This document shows positions 40,272-51,079 of a stretch of DNA of 64,000 bases, one piece after another. The first letter of the stretch is position 1, and every line of letters begins with the position of its first letter. Source of the DNA: Rhabditoides inermis (lineage: Eukaryota > Nematoda > Chromadorea > Rhabditida > Rhabditidae); assembly GCA_963966185.1 (NCBI GenBank), contig CAWZYM010000395.1:786001-850000 (forward strand). Reading direction: 5' to 3'. Under the pieces are notes generated by a model, which was not told the origin of the DNA, did not search any database, and saw only the letters and a list, made by a program, of their open reading frames with translations. A program made the translations under genes and the position numbers.

Positions 40272-43200
40272 GAGAGAAAAGAGATATGAAGAGTGTGATT
40301 TAGTCAGGAAGACGGTAGTTGGAATGTCAATTATTACGCACCACGGAGACGTAATAACGCGATAATTCGCTAACAAATTGAAATATCATCTCATTTTGCA
40401 GCTATGCTTATTTTTGCTGGAATAAACATGTTAACCTCGGCATGATTGGAGTTATTTGAAAATATTTTCCTTACAGATCAATTAGGAAATGACGGTAATG
40501 GAATGCAAACAACTAGTGGTGTGGGAGTTTTTTGCAATAAATATGACACAGCTTGAACATCGCGGGAACAAACTATCATTACAAAAAACTACCCAGAGGC
40601 GCACTTACACATGGAAACTGAAGGAGATCGAGTATCATAATAGACGTATTGTTATTTTATGGTAATCAATCAATCAATCAATCAATTAATCAATCGTTCA
40701 TCCGGAATCGTTATATCTGAATGTGACAACACAATCATAACTATATGAAGCATACAGTAGTGCCTAAGGTACTACATACATAATAGGCTAACGCCTGGGA
40801 AAGACAGTTTAGTGGCGGCAAGACGATACTTGATCGGTAATCATTCCTGGACCATCAAAGTATCAGTATTGACGTGTAGAGATCCAGGGTTTCCTTTGCT
40901 TTCATGCCAATCTGTATCTTCTCGCGCCATAGCTGCTTCCACATGAGGGTACTCCCCCCGCCGCCTCACTGGTTACTCGGGAAGGATTCTTGTCGATGAC
41001 CGAACATTCGGCGGCGGCGGGGCAAAATGAGTACTCGATCGCACACCGCGGGAAAAATAAGAAAAATAATTCTTCTTCTTCTTATTTTATGGTAATCGAA
41101 TGTTTATAACTGAAATGTTAACAACTACATACATTACAAACTACAGTATTTCTTATTGATAATTTGATATCATAGATCCCATTCATCTAACCATTCATGA
41201 TTCATCTTTGTTGTTAAAAAACCAAATAGAATATGATGTTGACGAACAAAAACTGCGGCCGCATGAAAGGTTGTTTCTTTTGTGAAGTATGCAAAAGGTA
41301 TGGTAAAGGTATGCGAAGCGAAAATATCAGTATTACCGTTGCAAGCAATTCCATTCTTTTTTTCTCTCCCAGAAACACGCTTTTCAATATCCAAAGACTT
41401 AATAAATAAACGGGATGGTTGTTGTGTGTTTGTGTGTGGTTGGTGTGTGAGAGTGCGGTCTACTGTGGGGCAGCCGGGCTTTGATTCGCTCCGGATGTCC
41501 GATTGTGCGGCCTTGCATGAGTGGGGATTTTGTCACCCTCTGCTTGCCAGCTCAGCTCCTTTCCTTCACTCCCCCACTCCATATTCACCCCTATCGAAAA
41601 CCACGTATCGACCGTTCCGCCCCGCGACACATTCGACAATCCATGTTCACATTTTGGTCGCTCGTTTTGATTGGCGCAGATTATGTCGTGTCCGGCTCTG
41701 CGCCCTCCCGATCCGCCACGCTCTCTCGCGTCTGTCTGACGGCCGTGTACGGCACTCGTCTCTTTTTGTTTAGCGGATCCCTGCCATCGCCAACACTACC
41801 GCAATCATACTCCCCCAATCCACCCTTTCCCCCCAACTCGACAATTACTCCCAGTAGGTAGGTAGTGAGGGAGTGAGAGTCTACCTCTCTTACCACTCAC
41901 TCTACTCACTACATTGTGGTCCACTTCTTGCACTTTTGATCCCTTTCCCATCGCTCTCTCACTCCTCTCTCTCTCTCAATTCGATTCGAGAATGCCAATA
42001 GTAGTTGATCCGGTTTCCCTTGTACCGATTCAAACTTGCTGCTTCTTCTTACCGGTTATCACTCTCTCGCTCTCTTGCAATCACACGCTCTCTCGCCACC
42101 GCATGTTTCGAACGGGGTTGGTGGTCTCGCAGTGGTTTGCATATAACTTTCAATGGTTGGCGCATCAGTCAGCAATTGGAGGTGTGTGGAATGGGACGCT
42201 TGTTGTTATGGCATTGTACCCGTGTGTGCGGGAGTGGGAGACGAGACGCTCCGGCTATTCCTATAGCCCCACTCACTTCTTCCCTTCTTTCATCCCTCTT
42301 TCAATGCTTCCATCGCCATGTTGCCTTTGTCCACACCAACAACATCCCTTCCTCCGGGAGGGTATAAAGCGAGCATCACTGTGAAAGTATCCACGAAGGT
42401 GCACATAGCCCGCCTACACGTCACACTCATTCCGCTCCATTCATCACGGCTCCTTTCAAGCAGGAACCTTTTCAGTTCTGCCCCTGCAATTGGTCCCCCC
42501 TTTCATCCCCGCAACACATTATCCATTACTCACTAGTCCTCTACTCACTTCCGCGTACTTACTGCACTACGATAGCTTGTGCATATTCTTCAATCATACC
42601 TAATGGATCCCGTCTAATCATCCTCGTCTCATACAAAAGTCTATCCTCTTATCACCGCGAAATCCGTTTCTCGAAAATGTGTTGGGCATTCGTTGTGCCT
42701 TGTCTCCTCCACTCGCTCATATCACTAGTTTCAGACCTTGCAGCCGTCCACCCGGGACGGCATTGTGTGAGTCATTCAAATCATTATTAAACTAGCTAGT
42801 GAATACGAAAAACTGCATAAAACCGTTCCAATCAGGCTACAATAGGATTGTTCCGCCTATGCGGTTGTTTGGTGCTCGTTAGTGGGAGATGATTGGCCGC
42901 GCGAGTGGCATCCCACCCCGGCTCTCGACCCTTGCTGTGATACCTTGTAACCCCGAACTGGTTACGCCACCCACACCACCTTTCGCCGCCATATTATGTT
43001 TGCCATTCATCTCCAAACACTATCGATGACTATTTTCGCCCCCATATTTTCTCGTTGTCGGCTAATCCTTTCGTTTTTGTGTGCGTGTGTCCTGTGTCTC
43101 ATTCTCTAACGGGGGGCGAACGGTGGCATATATCGGACCGGTTGCGGCGAGTGAGCGCGCGAGAGTGAGAGACGAGCAGTGAGACGAGAGCGTGTACTCA

Positions 43201-44264
43201 CTCCTCATAATAACTGGCAACAGTTTTGAGGGTAGAGTAGTAAAGCGAGGCAATGCTGATCGCTCGGTCAAGGCTGACTCCAAGCATTCGCATCCGAGTC
43301 TGTTTCCCATTTTCCGTTTCCGTGTGATAACCGATGATAATGATTCGGTCGAGTAACCTTTTCGCTACGGCCATCAAAATAAGTGACACTGTAAAATGTG
43401 ATGCTATCGCTAGCAAAGACAGTAGAGTCGAATGATAAAAACATATTTACGTACTGACTTATTGGCAGAGATGTACTATAGTTATTGGGGGAATGTGTCT
43501 CTCTGATGATCAGTCATGATAGGTAGATTCAGGCCATTCCCCCTTCTCTTTCATTATTCCACTACACACTTCCTCACCAACAAAGTAGCTCATGCGTGCG
43601 CGCTGAAAGGCGTTCAAACAATTGTGTGATGGGGATTATTCTCCCTTCCACCCACTCCTCCCTCTCTCTATTTCTCTCTCCCTCCCTCTCTCTATATCTC
43701 TATCCCGCACTCTGCCATCGCAAAGTTTTTCAACACGGTGTGCGCTTCTATTTGATACCTATCAAATGGCTTGCTTGAGTAGCGAGGTACATAAGCTTCT
43801 CTCCAATCGCCGCCCACAGTTACTTAGAACCGACTGTTTTCTTCGCCCAATTCTTCCACTGTTCCTCACCCCCTCCCTCGTTCGTTCATTCCTCCATAGC
43901 TCTAGCTTCTATTTGATTTAAAAGTGCGCGAAACTGTTGCTTTATGATGATGTGAGAGGCGTTGTGTTTGCGAACTGATCAGCCGGATATATCTGCATCT
44001 CCCCATCCCCCACTGTCTCTCGCCCCTCTCTCGCCCTCTAACCCCTTTCTTCACGCTGCAGACAGCGATTACCTCTATGTGAACTGGCAAACAGAGTGGC
44101 AATCCTAGGGGAGGTTGGGCTTAGAGGGTGGATGTGTAGAGTAGAGATGTCGATCGGATCCACCCGAAGCGGCTCGTTCACATTCGATCGCCGAGCGCCG
44201 GTAGTCCTCCTCCTCCTCCTCCTCCTCCTCCTCCTCCTACTCTCTTATCGTGGCGTGGTTTCAG
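39840..44264. other. Intergenic region between annexin and gamma-glutamyltransferase
   Basis: About 4.4 kb between two divergent starts. Contents: a (GA)n tract at 40220-40265, an AT-rich block at about 40320-41420 with an (AATC)n run, a CT-rich block at 41550-42700, and a (CTC)n run at about 44204-44240 just before the next gene. Two near copies of TTATTTTATGGTAATC lie at about 40652 and 41081. I found no exon chain or RNA gene. Confidence 0.45.
40661..40695. repeat. (AATC)n microsatellite
   Basis: Tandem AATC units with one AATT variant inside an AT-rich block. Confidence 0.9.
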
Positions 44265-45000
44265 ATGAGCAGGGTCGGCGACGCGAGTCACTCCCCCGCC
44301 CGCAGCGGATCCCCATCACACGTCTTCTCCCACGACATACTCAACATGGACAGAGACAGCAAGCACAAGTGAGTCCATAAAGAAAGTTTCTGTTCTCTAA
44401 TCTCTATGGTCTCTATCTGATCACTGAGGAGATTATGGGCTGTGTAGACGAACAAGTGGTGGAGGCTATTCTGCGTTAGGAACATGTCAGAGCTGACAAG
44501 CCAGCAAACAATGGACTGGTGGCTGTGTCCCGCAGGCAATGCAATCGATCCGATCGGATCAATCACACCACTCACACACACACATACGCATGAGCTATGC
44601 GCATTGACGTCGACAACTACTTGCGGCGTCCCGAGTCGCACTACGACAACGGCAAGAGCTGCGGCGCGCTGCGTCGATTCCCCGCGTTGCGCAGGTTGCG
44701 ACACGGCATCAGGTAGAGAGAAAGGCGTAGTGGAATGTGCAAGTGTTTGCGAAGCGCCGCGCGCGTACATGCAGTTCATTTTGTGAACGAGCGCAAACTG
44801 TTCGGCGGTAGGAATGTGCACGTGGTTTGAAAGGAGAACTGCTTGTTGTCAGAGAAGATGTGTGTTGTAGATGTACGCGAACGACGGCGGTGATTCTGGC
44901 GATTCTGGCGACCGTCTTCCTTCTGTCCACCATCGCACTCGCCATCGTCGTCGGAATCAAGTACAGCCAGGACAATGAGGTGAGAAGGGAGGAAGGGAGG

Positions 45001-45047
<47 letters not shown>

Positions 45048-46358
45048 TGCGGTGCGACCTCTGTGTGTGAATCTCTTACCCCGCTAACCCCCGACAGTCC
45101 GCGTCCATTCCCCGTCCCACCGAATCGGAGCTGGCCGATCAGAGGATGGGCAATGAAAACCGAGTGGAGCCGAGTCGGCAGGAGGAGCGCGAGAAGCCGC
45201 CGGCGCCTGCTGTCACCGCTGCTGCGGTGAGCAGCCGAGAGACGCCCACGCACTCCACCCACGCACACACAGGATGCATCCAGCACCCCCTTCCCACCCA
45301 CACTCACCCTGTACCTTAGATGGTAGAGCGCATCACTGTATGCCGTGCATGCAAGCACCACACTAAGATATGTGAACGTGTCTTTTTTTCAGCCTGCGGG
45401 AGCTATGGAGTGGCCTCTGCCGACCGGCAGTCTCTACGCAAAGTGAGTCCCTTCGCGCGCGTTCCCTCTCACTCTCGTCGTTGCAGGTTCAAGAAGGCGG
45501 CGATCGCGTCGGACCACGGGCTGTGCAGTGAGATCGGGCGAGATGTGATGATCAGGGGCGGAAACGCGGTGGAGTCGATGATCGCGGCGCTGCTGTGCAT
45601 CGGAGTCGTCAACCCGCAGTCGTCCGGCATCGGAGGGGGATTCCTCATGACCATGTACAACAGGTGGGATGGTGGAAGAGAGGGGAGAGCAACCCGTGTT
45701 TCAGCTCGACTGGCAAGTGCGTGTCGATCGATGCTCGCGAGTCTGCGCCGGCCGCCGCCTCAGCCACCATGTTCGTGAATGCGACCAAGGGAAACGACTC
45801 GGTCACCGGATACCGATCCATCGCCACCCCATCCGAGCTGCACGGATTCTGGACCGTGTTCCAGAAGTGAGCACACGTCCTTAATCTCTCTTCCTTCCTC
45901 TCTCTCCTCCTACATCCCCTCTCGCAGGTTCGGATCGGGCAAGGTGTCGTGGGCGTCTCTCTTCGAGCCGAGCATCAAACTGGCCACTGAGGTTCGAGAT
46001 CCTGTCAATGTCTATTTTCAATCCTTGCTTGCAGGGTTTCCCGGTCTCGTCCAACTTGGCTATGGTGTTGGAGCAGAAGAAGCAAGACATCATGGACGAG
46101 CCCACGATGAAGTGCGTCATCGCAATCTTCCCTTCCTTCACTTCCTTTCTCCTTGTCCTCCTTCTCAATTTCACTCTTTCAGGGAGATCTTTGTGAACTC
46201 GAAGACTGGACAGATCCTGGAGGAGGGCGATATCCTGAAGAGAGAGCAGCTGGCGAGCACCCTCCAGCTGATTGCCAATGCCACCGACCCCATCGAGCTG
46301 TTCTACAAGGGAGGCATGGCGCAGAGTATCAGCGAGGAGATCCGAGAGAAGGTGCGTT

Positions 46359-46403
<45 letters not shown>

Positions 46404-46920
46404 TTTTCCTACTCTATCATCTCGTCTACAGGGTGGCCATGTGACGGCGGAGGACCTGGCCGGCTACGAGACGCTCATCCACGAGTCTCCCCTCGTGTCC
46501 GACGGCCTGGGCAGTCTGCAGATGTGCGGTCCGCCTCCGCCCTCTTCCTTCGCCATCACACAGAGCATCATCGCCGTCATGGCCGGTGAGTGAAGAAAGA
46601 ATCAAGGAAGAGGAAAAGTAGAAGAAAGGAAAGAAGACAGTCTTCAAAATTTTACGGTTCCTAAGATGTGACTGGTTTACTCAAATTTCGCAAGCTACCA
46701 GACTCATGAGGAAGGGGGCGTCATTGAAAGTAGCCTATAACTACTGAAGACGATCGTTATAGAGTTCTACCGCGGCCACAAGGTCGACCTGAACGACCCG
46801 CTCGTCTACCACCGTCTCATCGAAGCCGAGAAGTTCGCGTATGCGCAGAGGACGAACCTCGGAGACGTGCGATTCGTGGAGAGCAGCAAGAAGCTGGTGC
46901 AGAACATGACCACGAGGTGG

Positions 46921-47002
<82 letters not shown>

Positions 47003-47006
47003 GGTG

Positions 47007-47077
<71 letters not shown>

Positions 47078-47481
47078 GAATCACATTCAGCGCGTACACC
47101 AAGTGGATCAAGTCAATGATCAAGGACACGGCTCAGCCGCAGAACTACTACTCTGACGCCGTCACCACCCAGGTTCGCCCTCTCTCCCTTCCCTTCTTCC
47201 AACTCCTCTCCCTCCGTTCCCTTCCACCTGTCCCTTGGTTCATGCTAACCCGTCCGCTAACCCGTTACAGACGTTGGAGGCATACCTGCAACTCGACGAG
47301 GTGATCTCACAACAGTGTGGTGTGATTCGAGTGCGATCCGTTGTGTTGTCTCCATGCACTCTTTTCCAGTCATCCACTCACCCTGTCATTCCAGGTGCCC
47401 GACCATGGCACGTCTCACGTCACTGTCATCGATGAGCATGGAAATGCCGTCTCTGCCACATCCACTGTCAACCAGCTGTGA

Positions 47482-47555
<74 letters not shown>

Positions 47556-47877
47556 CATCATTTCAGTCTCGGTTCGATGCGCCGCTCGCCGACTCTCGGC
47601 ATCATCTGGAACGACGAGATGGACGACTTCTCCACCCCCGGAGTGAGTGACTGTGTAGTGAGAGGCAGTGAGCAGATAGTGAGTGGTTCACGTTTAGCAA
47701 TCGAACGCATTCGGCTACGCGCCGTCGGAGGCGAACTTCATCGCACCCGGAAAGAGGCCGATGTCGTCCATGTCTCCCATGATCATCTACGATAAGAACG
47801 AGAACCGAGTCAAGATGGTGACCGGGGCGTCCGGAGGCAGCTACATCATCTCGTCCACTGCACAGACAGTGAGGAAT

Positions 47878-47918
<41 letters not shown>

Positions 47919-48089
47919 ATCTCTATGTCTCTCTCTCTCTACCTCATTCCTTCCAGGTGATCCGCACCTTGGTGTTCAACCAGACCGTGAAACAGGCGGT
48001 GGATGCCCCGAGGCTGCACAACCAGTTCCTGCCGCACGAGACTCAGTACGAAACGACTGCACCCAAGGTGAGGGGAGAAGGATGAGAGA

Positions 48090-48127
<38 letters not shown>

Positions 48128-48386
48128 TTAATTTTATATCATCAATCTTCAGGCGCTTATCAAGACCCTCGAGGACAAGTACAAGCAAAAGTTCAGCGCC
48201 GTCGAGAGGCAGAAGAGTGTGGTACAAGCTCTTGAGGTATGCAGAGAGGGAGGTTGAGAGAGAGAGAGAAAAGAGAGAGAGAGAGAGAGAGAGAGATTTG
48301 TCCTCTTTCAGGTCATGGATGACGGTTTCATTCACGGCAACTCGGACTTCCGCCGACAGACTGCCACCTATCCTGCTGGCTTCTAG
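44265..48386 (+). CDS. Gamma-glutamyltransferase, membrane-anchored (686 aa)
   Basis: Nineteen exons: 44265-44368, 44871-44979, 45098-45226, 45393-45442, 45487-45663, 45705-45866, 45928-45991, 46035-46111, 46183-46351, 46432-46585, 46763-46916, 47091-47172, 47271-47300, 47395-47477, 47567-47642, 47698-47868, 47957-48067, 48153-48236 and 48312-48386. The enzyme cleaves gamma-glutamyl bonds, mainly of glutathione, outside the cell, and matures by self-cleavage at a threonine. A cytosolic tail of about 40 residues is followed by one span (AVILAILATVFLLSTIALAI). The large-subunit block NPQSSGIGGGFLMTMYN contains the family signature. The nucleophile is the threonine of DHGTSHVTV, encoded at 47395-47477, and the small subunit keeps EMDDFSTPG, GKRPMSSMSP and TGASGGSYI. 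All key blocks are present, so it should be active. Exon 13 is only 30 bases. The acceptor TTTCAG abuts the ATG, as expected for trans-splicing. Seven introns carry GA or CT runs. Confidence 0.95.
45005..45043. repeat. (GA)n microsatellite in transferase intron 2
   Basis: GA run starting 25 bases after the donor GAG|GTGAGA. Confidence 0.95.
46360..46403. repeat. (CT)n microsatellite in transferase intron 9
   Basis: CT run beginning eight bases after the donor GTGCGT, forming the whole pyrimidine tract of the intron. Confidence 0.95.
46922..47073. repeat. Long (GA)n tract in transferase intron 11
   Basis: About 150 bases of GA with a few GACAGATAGACAG-type interruptions, starting five bases after the donor GTGGGG and ending 17 bases before the acceptor. 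Confidence 0.95.
47486..47552. repeat. (GA)n microsatellite in transferase intron 14
   Basis: GA run starting eight bases after the donor GTGAGG; it fills the 89-base intron. Confidence 0.95.
47880..47912. repeat. (CT)n microsatellite in transferase intron 16
   Basis: CT run of about 16 units. Confidence 0.95.
48084..48297. repeat. Two (GA)n tracts in transferase introns 17 and 18
   Basis: GA runs at 48084-48123 and about 48253-48297, separated by exon 18. Each starts within 20 bases of the preceding donor. Confidence 0.9.
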
Positions 48387-48765
48387 TCCTCCTCTCGTCC
48401 TTTATACTCTCTCCCTGTGATCACATACTCCTTTCCTTATACTTGTACATCGTTCCATGATCCTCCTTCCATAACACGCTGTCTTCCACCCTCTCACTCA
48501 TGCACACTCTCTCATGACTCTCTTCTCTTCCGTGGTGTGCGAGCGATCGAACACACAACATACAGTGAGCAGCCGGGTCTCGCCACATCCCATCCCCCTC
48601 TCCTCCCTCCCTCTCTACTCCTGCTATTCAACAAGAGAGAGACTCTTCTTGTTGTACATATTTGCAGTGTTCTACTAAAATATATGCTTGTATATGAGCA
48701 GAGTTACAACACTCGAGCCGCCGTAGACAAAACAAAGATATTAGGGCGCTTGTGTCATTGTGGTG

Positions 48766-48771
48766 AATAAA
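48766..48771 (+). terminator. Poly(A) signal AATAAA of the gamma-glutamyltransferase gene
   Basis: 380 bases after the stop codon at 48386. Confidence 0.5.
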
Positions 48772-48893
48772 TATTATCAATTGATACACATTTTCCGATG
48801 GAAACCGAGCTTTTTTACCAAATGAAAGAACAATTGAATTCCGGGATATCAGTATTTTCATAGTACAGAGTAGTTAGAACTAATTATTTGAAA

Positions 48894-50272
48894 TATATCA
48901 CACCGTCTCTGTAAGAATCGGACGAGGTGGTTACTAGGAGCTATGCCGGCGCATACAAGCATTATCAAAGGTCCTCTACAAGATGTATAGGGTCTTTTTT
49001 GTCAAATATGCAAATTTGGCCCATTAAGGGACCACTACCTCAAATCGGTCAATTTTTGCCAAAACACTTGAAACGAGAGCTCGTTCGATTCCTCATCAGA
49101 TTCTAAGAACTTTTTCATATAAAATGTTTTTCGAAAAAAAAATTTCAAAAAAGTTATGATCAAAAAAATGAAAAATTTGCATATTTTCGATTTTTTTGAA
49201 AATGTTGCTGACATGAGAAGCAAGAATAATTTACACCATTTGAAAGAACGTGTTTTGTTTGGTCTACATGATTTTTATGAAAAAAATCAATCCTGACATC
49301 ATCTGCCATCCAGACGGTTGAAAGTGGTCCGGAAAGCGATTATTCGGCATTTTCAGATTTTTCGCCCTGTGTCACTGCGAAGAAGCAAAAAGCAAATACA
49401 CCATGATAATCTACGCACTTTGTTTAGTATATGGACGTGTTTTCATGAAAATCTATCATGACGTCATCTGTCATCTGCCATGCCTGCAAACTTGCCCGGA
49501 ACACTTTCAACCGTCTGATGGCAGATGACGTCATGATAGATTTTCATGAAAACACGTCCATATACTAAACAGTGCGTATATTATCATGGTGTATTTGCTT
49601 TTTGCTTATTCGCAGTGACACAGGGCGAAAAATCGAAAAATGCCGATTAATCGATGTTCGGACCACTTGCAACCGTCTGGATGGCAGATGACGTCATGAT
49701 AGATTTTCATGAAAACACGTCCATATACTAAACAAAGTGCGTAGATTATCATGGTGTATTTGCTTCTTGCTTCTTCGCAGTGACACAGGGCGAAAAATCG
49801 AAAAATGCCGAATAGTCGCTTTCCGGACCACTTTCAACCGTCTGAATGGCCGATGATGTCAGGATTGATTTTTTAAATAAAAATCATGTAGACTAAACAA
49901 AACACGCTCTTTCAAATGGTGCTAATTATTCTTGCTTCTTAGGTCAGCAACATTTTCAAAAAAATCGAAAAAATGCAAATTTTTCATTTTTTTGATCATA
50001 ACTTTTTTGAACTTATTTTTTTCGAAAAACATTTTATATGAAAAAGTTCTTAAAATTTGATAAGGTCTCGAACGAGCTCTTATTTGAAGTGTTTTGGCAA
50101 AAATTGACCGATTTGAGGTAGTGGTCCTTTAATAGGCCAAATATGCATATTTGACAAAAATGACCCTATACATCTTGTAGAGGACTTTTGATAACTTTTG
50201 TATGCGCCGGCATAGCTCCTAGTAACCACATGCCCAAAAAGTGTCCGATTCTTACGGAGACGGTGTGATATA
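48894..50272. mobile_element. Fold-back (inverted-repeat) transposon, about 1.38 kb
   Basis: The ends TATATCACACCGTCTC and its reverse complement (GAGACGGTGTGATATA) bound two arms of roughly 550-600 bases each that are near-perfect inverted copies. For example, left TAAGAATCGGAC matches right GTCCGATTCTTA, and left CCTCTACAAGATGTATAGGG matches right CCCTATACATCTTGTAGAGG. A TA at each outer edge may be the target duplication, as for Tc1/mariner-type elements. The centre (about 49430-49810) carries three related copies of a block with ATGACGTCAT and ACACGTCCATATACTAAAC, one inverted and two direct. There is no transposase frame, so it is non-autonomous. It lies between gamma-glutamyltransferase and the first seen formin exon, and base composition is AT-rich. 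Confidence 0.9.
49510..49805. repeat. Internal direct duplication in the fold-back element
   Basis: The blocks at about 49510-49640 and 49680-49810 are near-identical direct copies, both starting with GGCAGATGACGTCATGATAG and continuing through GACACAGGGCGAAAAATCG. The single left-arm counterpart is at about 49360-49480. Confidence 0.8.
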
Positions 50273-51079
50273 CGCCTTTCTAGTTCTACTTGATATATGT
50301 TGCGCCCAGTCTACGTGGGTTACTGTAAACAAAGAGGGTCCCGTCCGTCCTAGGAGCAATACGGCATATCACTGGAAAGTACGGTACTGTCACAGTACTA
50401 TTGTTAAGAAATTACTTTATCAAAGAGTTAAACAATCGTATTCATAATTATAAAATATATTAGAAAAAACTGGTATGTTTAGTTGTGCATTGTGCTGTCA
50501 GCATTTGTTTACTAAATTATTGTATAAACGTCACTAAGGAGTCATACGTTTTGTTGTAAAAATGTATTTTTATTTTTTATTTTGTTTCTAGAATGTTTGT
50601 TTCACTTCTAGCGGATTCATGTATGTTTCTGTTTCTGCAGAAACTTAGATAGCGGTATGACGCATCTTTAGTTATCTAGTTATCTCAGAGCTCACTGATC
50701 GCGTGGAAATTGGCGCAGAGTCGTTTATAGCTGGAATGATCTCACTACCTGCTTTGATTTGACCGCCATTGACCCGCCCCCATATCTCATTCACCCACCA
50801 CCATATTTCCACATCTTGCAAGCCGATTGATCACTCTCGACAGCTCTGTGCCGCTTGACTGATGTGTCCCATCACTTTTTGCGCAAACTTTTCTCCGCGC
50901 ATCTTCATCAACAACTTGCTTCTTGATTTGTAGTTTTCTTTTGCATACGATTGCGATAATCCCGTTATTTATTATTAGTATTTCAGACGGATAAAGTGTA
51001 ATGAATCTGTTACGATTCATTATGCATGTTTGATTATTTATTATTTTGTTAGTTTGTAGCTAACCGTTTGTTGTTGTAG
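50273..51079. other. AT-rich gap before the first seen formin exon
   Basis: No exon with a start codon in the right phase could be identified here. The last bases are a good acceptor (GTTGTTGTAG) at 51079. It is probably the 3' part of the first formin intron. Confidence 0.4.

Noticed and set aside
44484..44786. 100-codon open frame upstream of the transmembrane exon of gamma-glutamyltransferase
   Set aside because: Lies inside intron 1, which joins the cytosolic tail exon to the membrane-span exon in phase.
48894..50272. CRISPR-like array in the repeated AT-rich region
   Set aside because: The repeats are long inverted arms and a nested duplication, not short regularly spaced repeats, and the DNA is eukaryotic.
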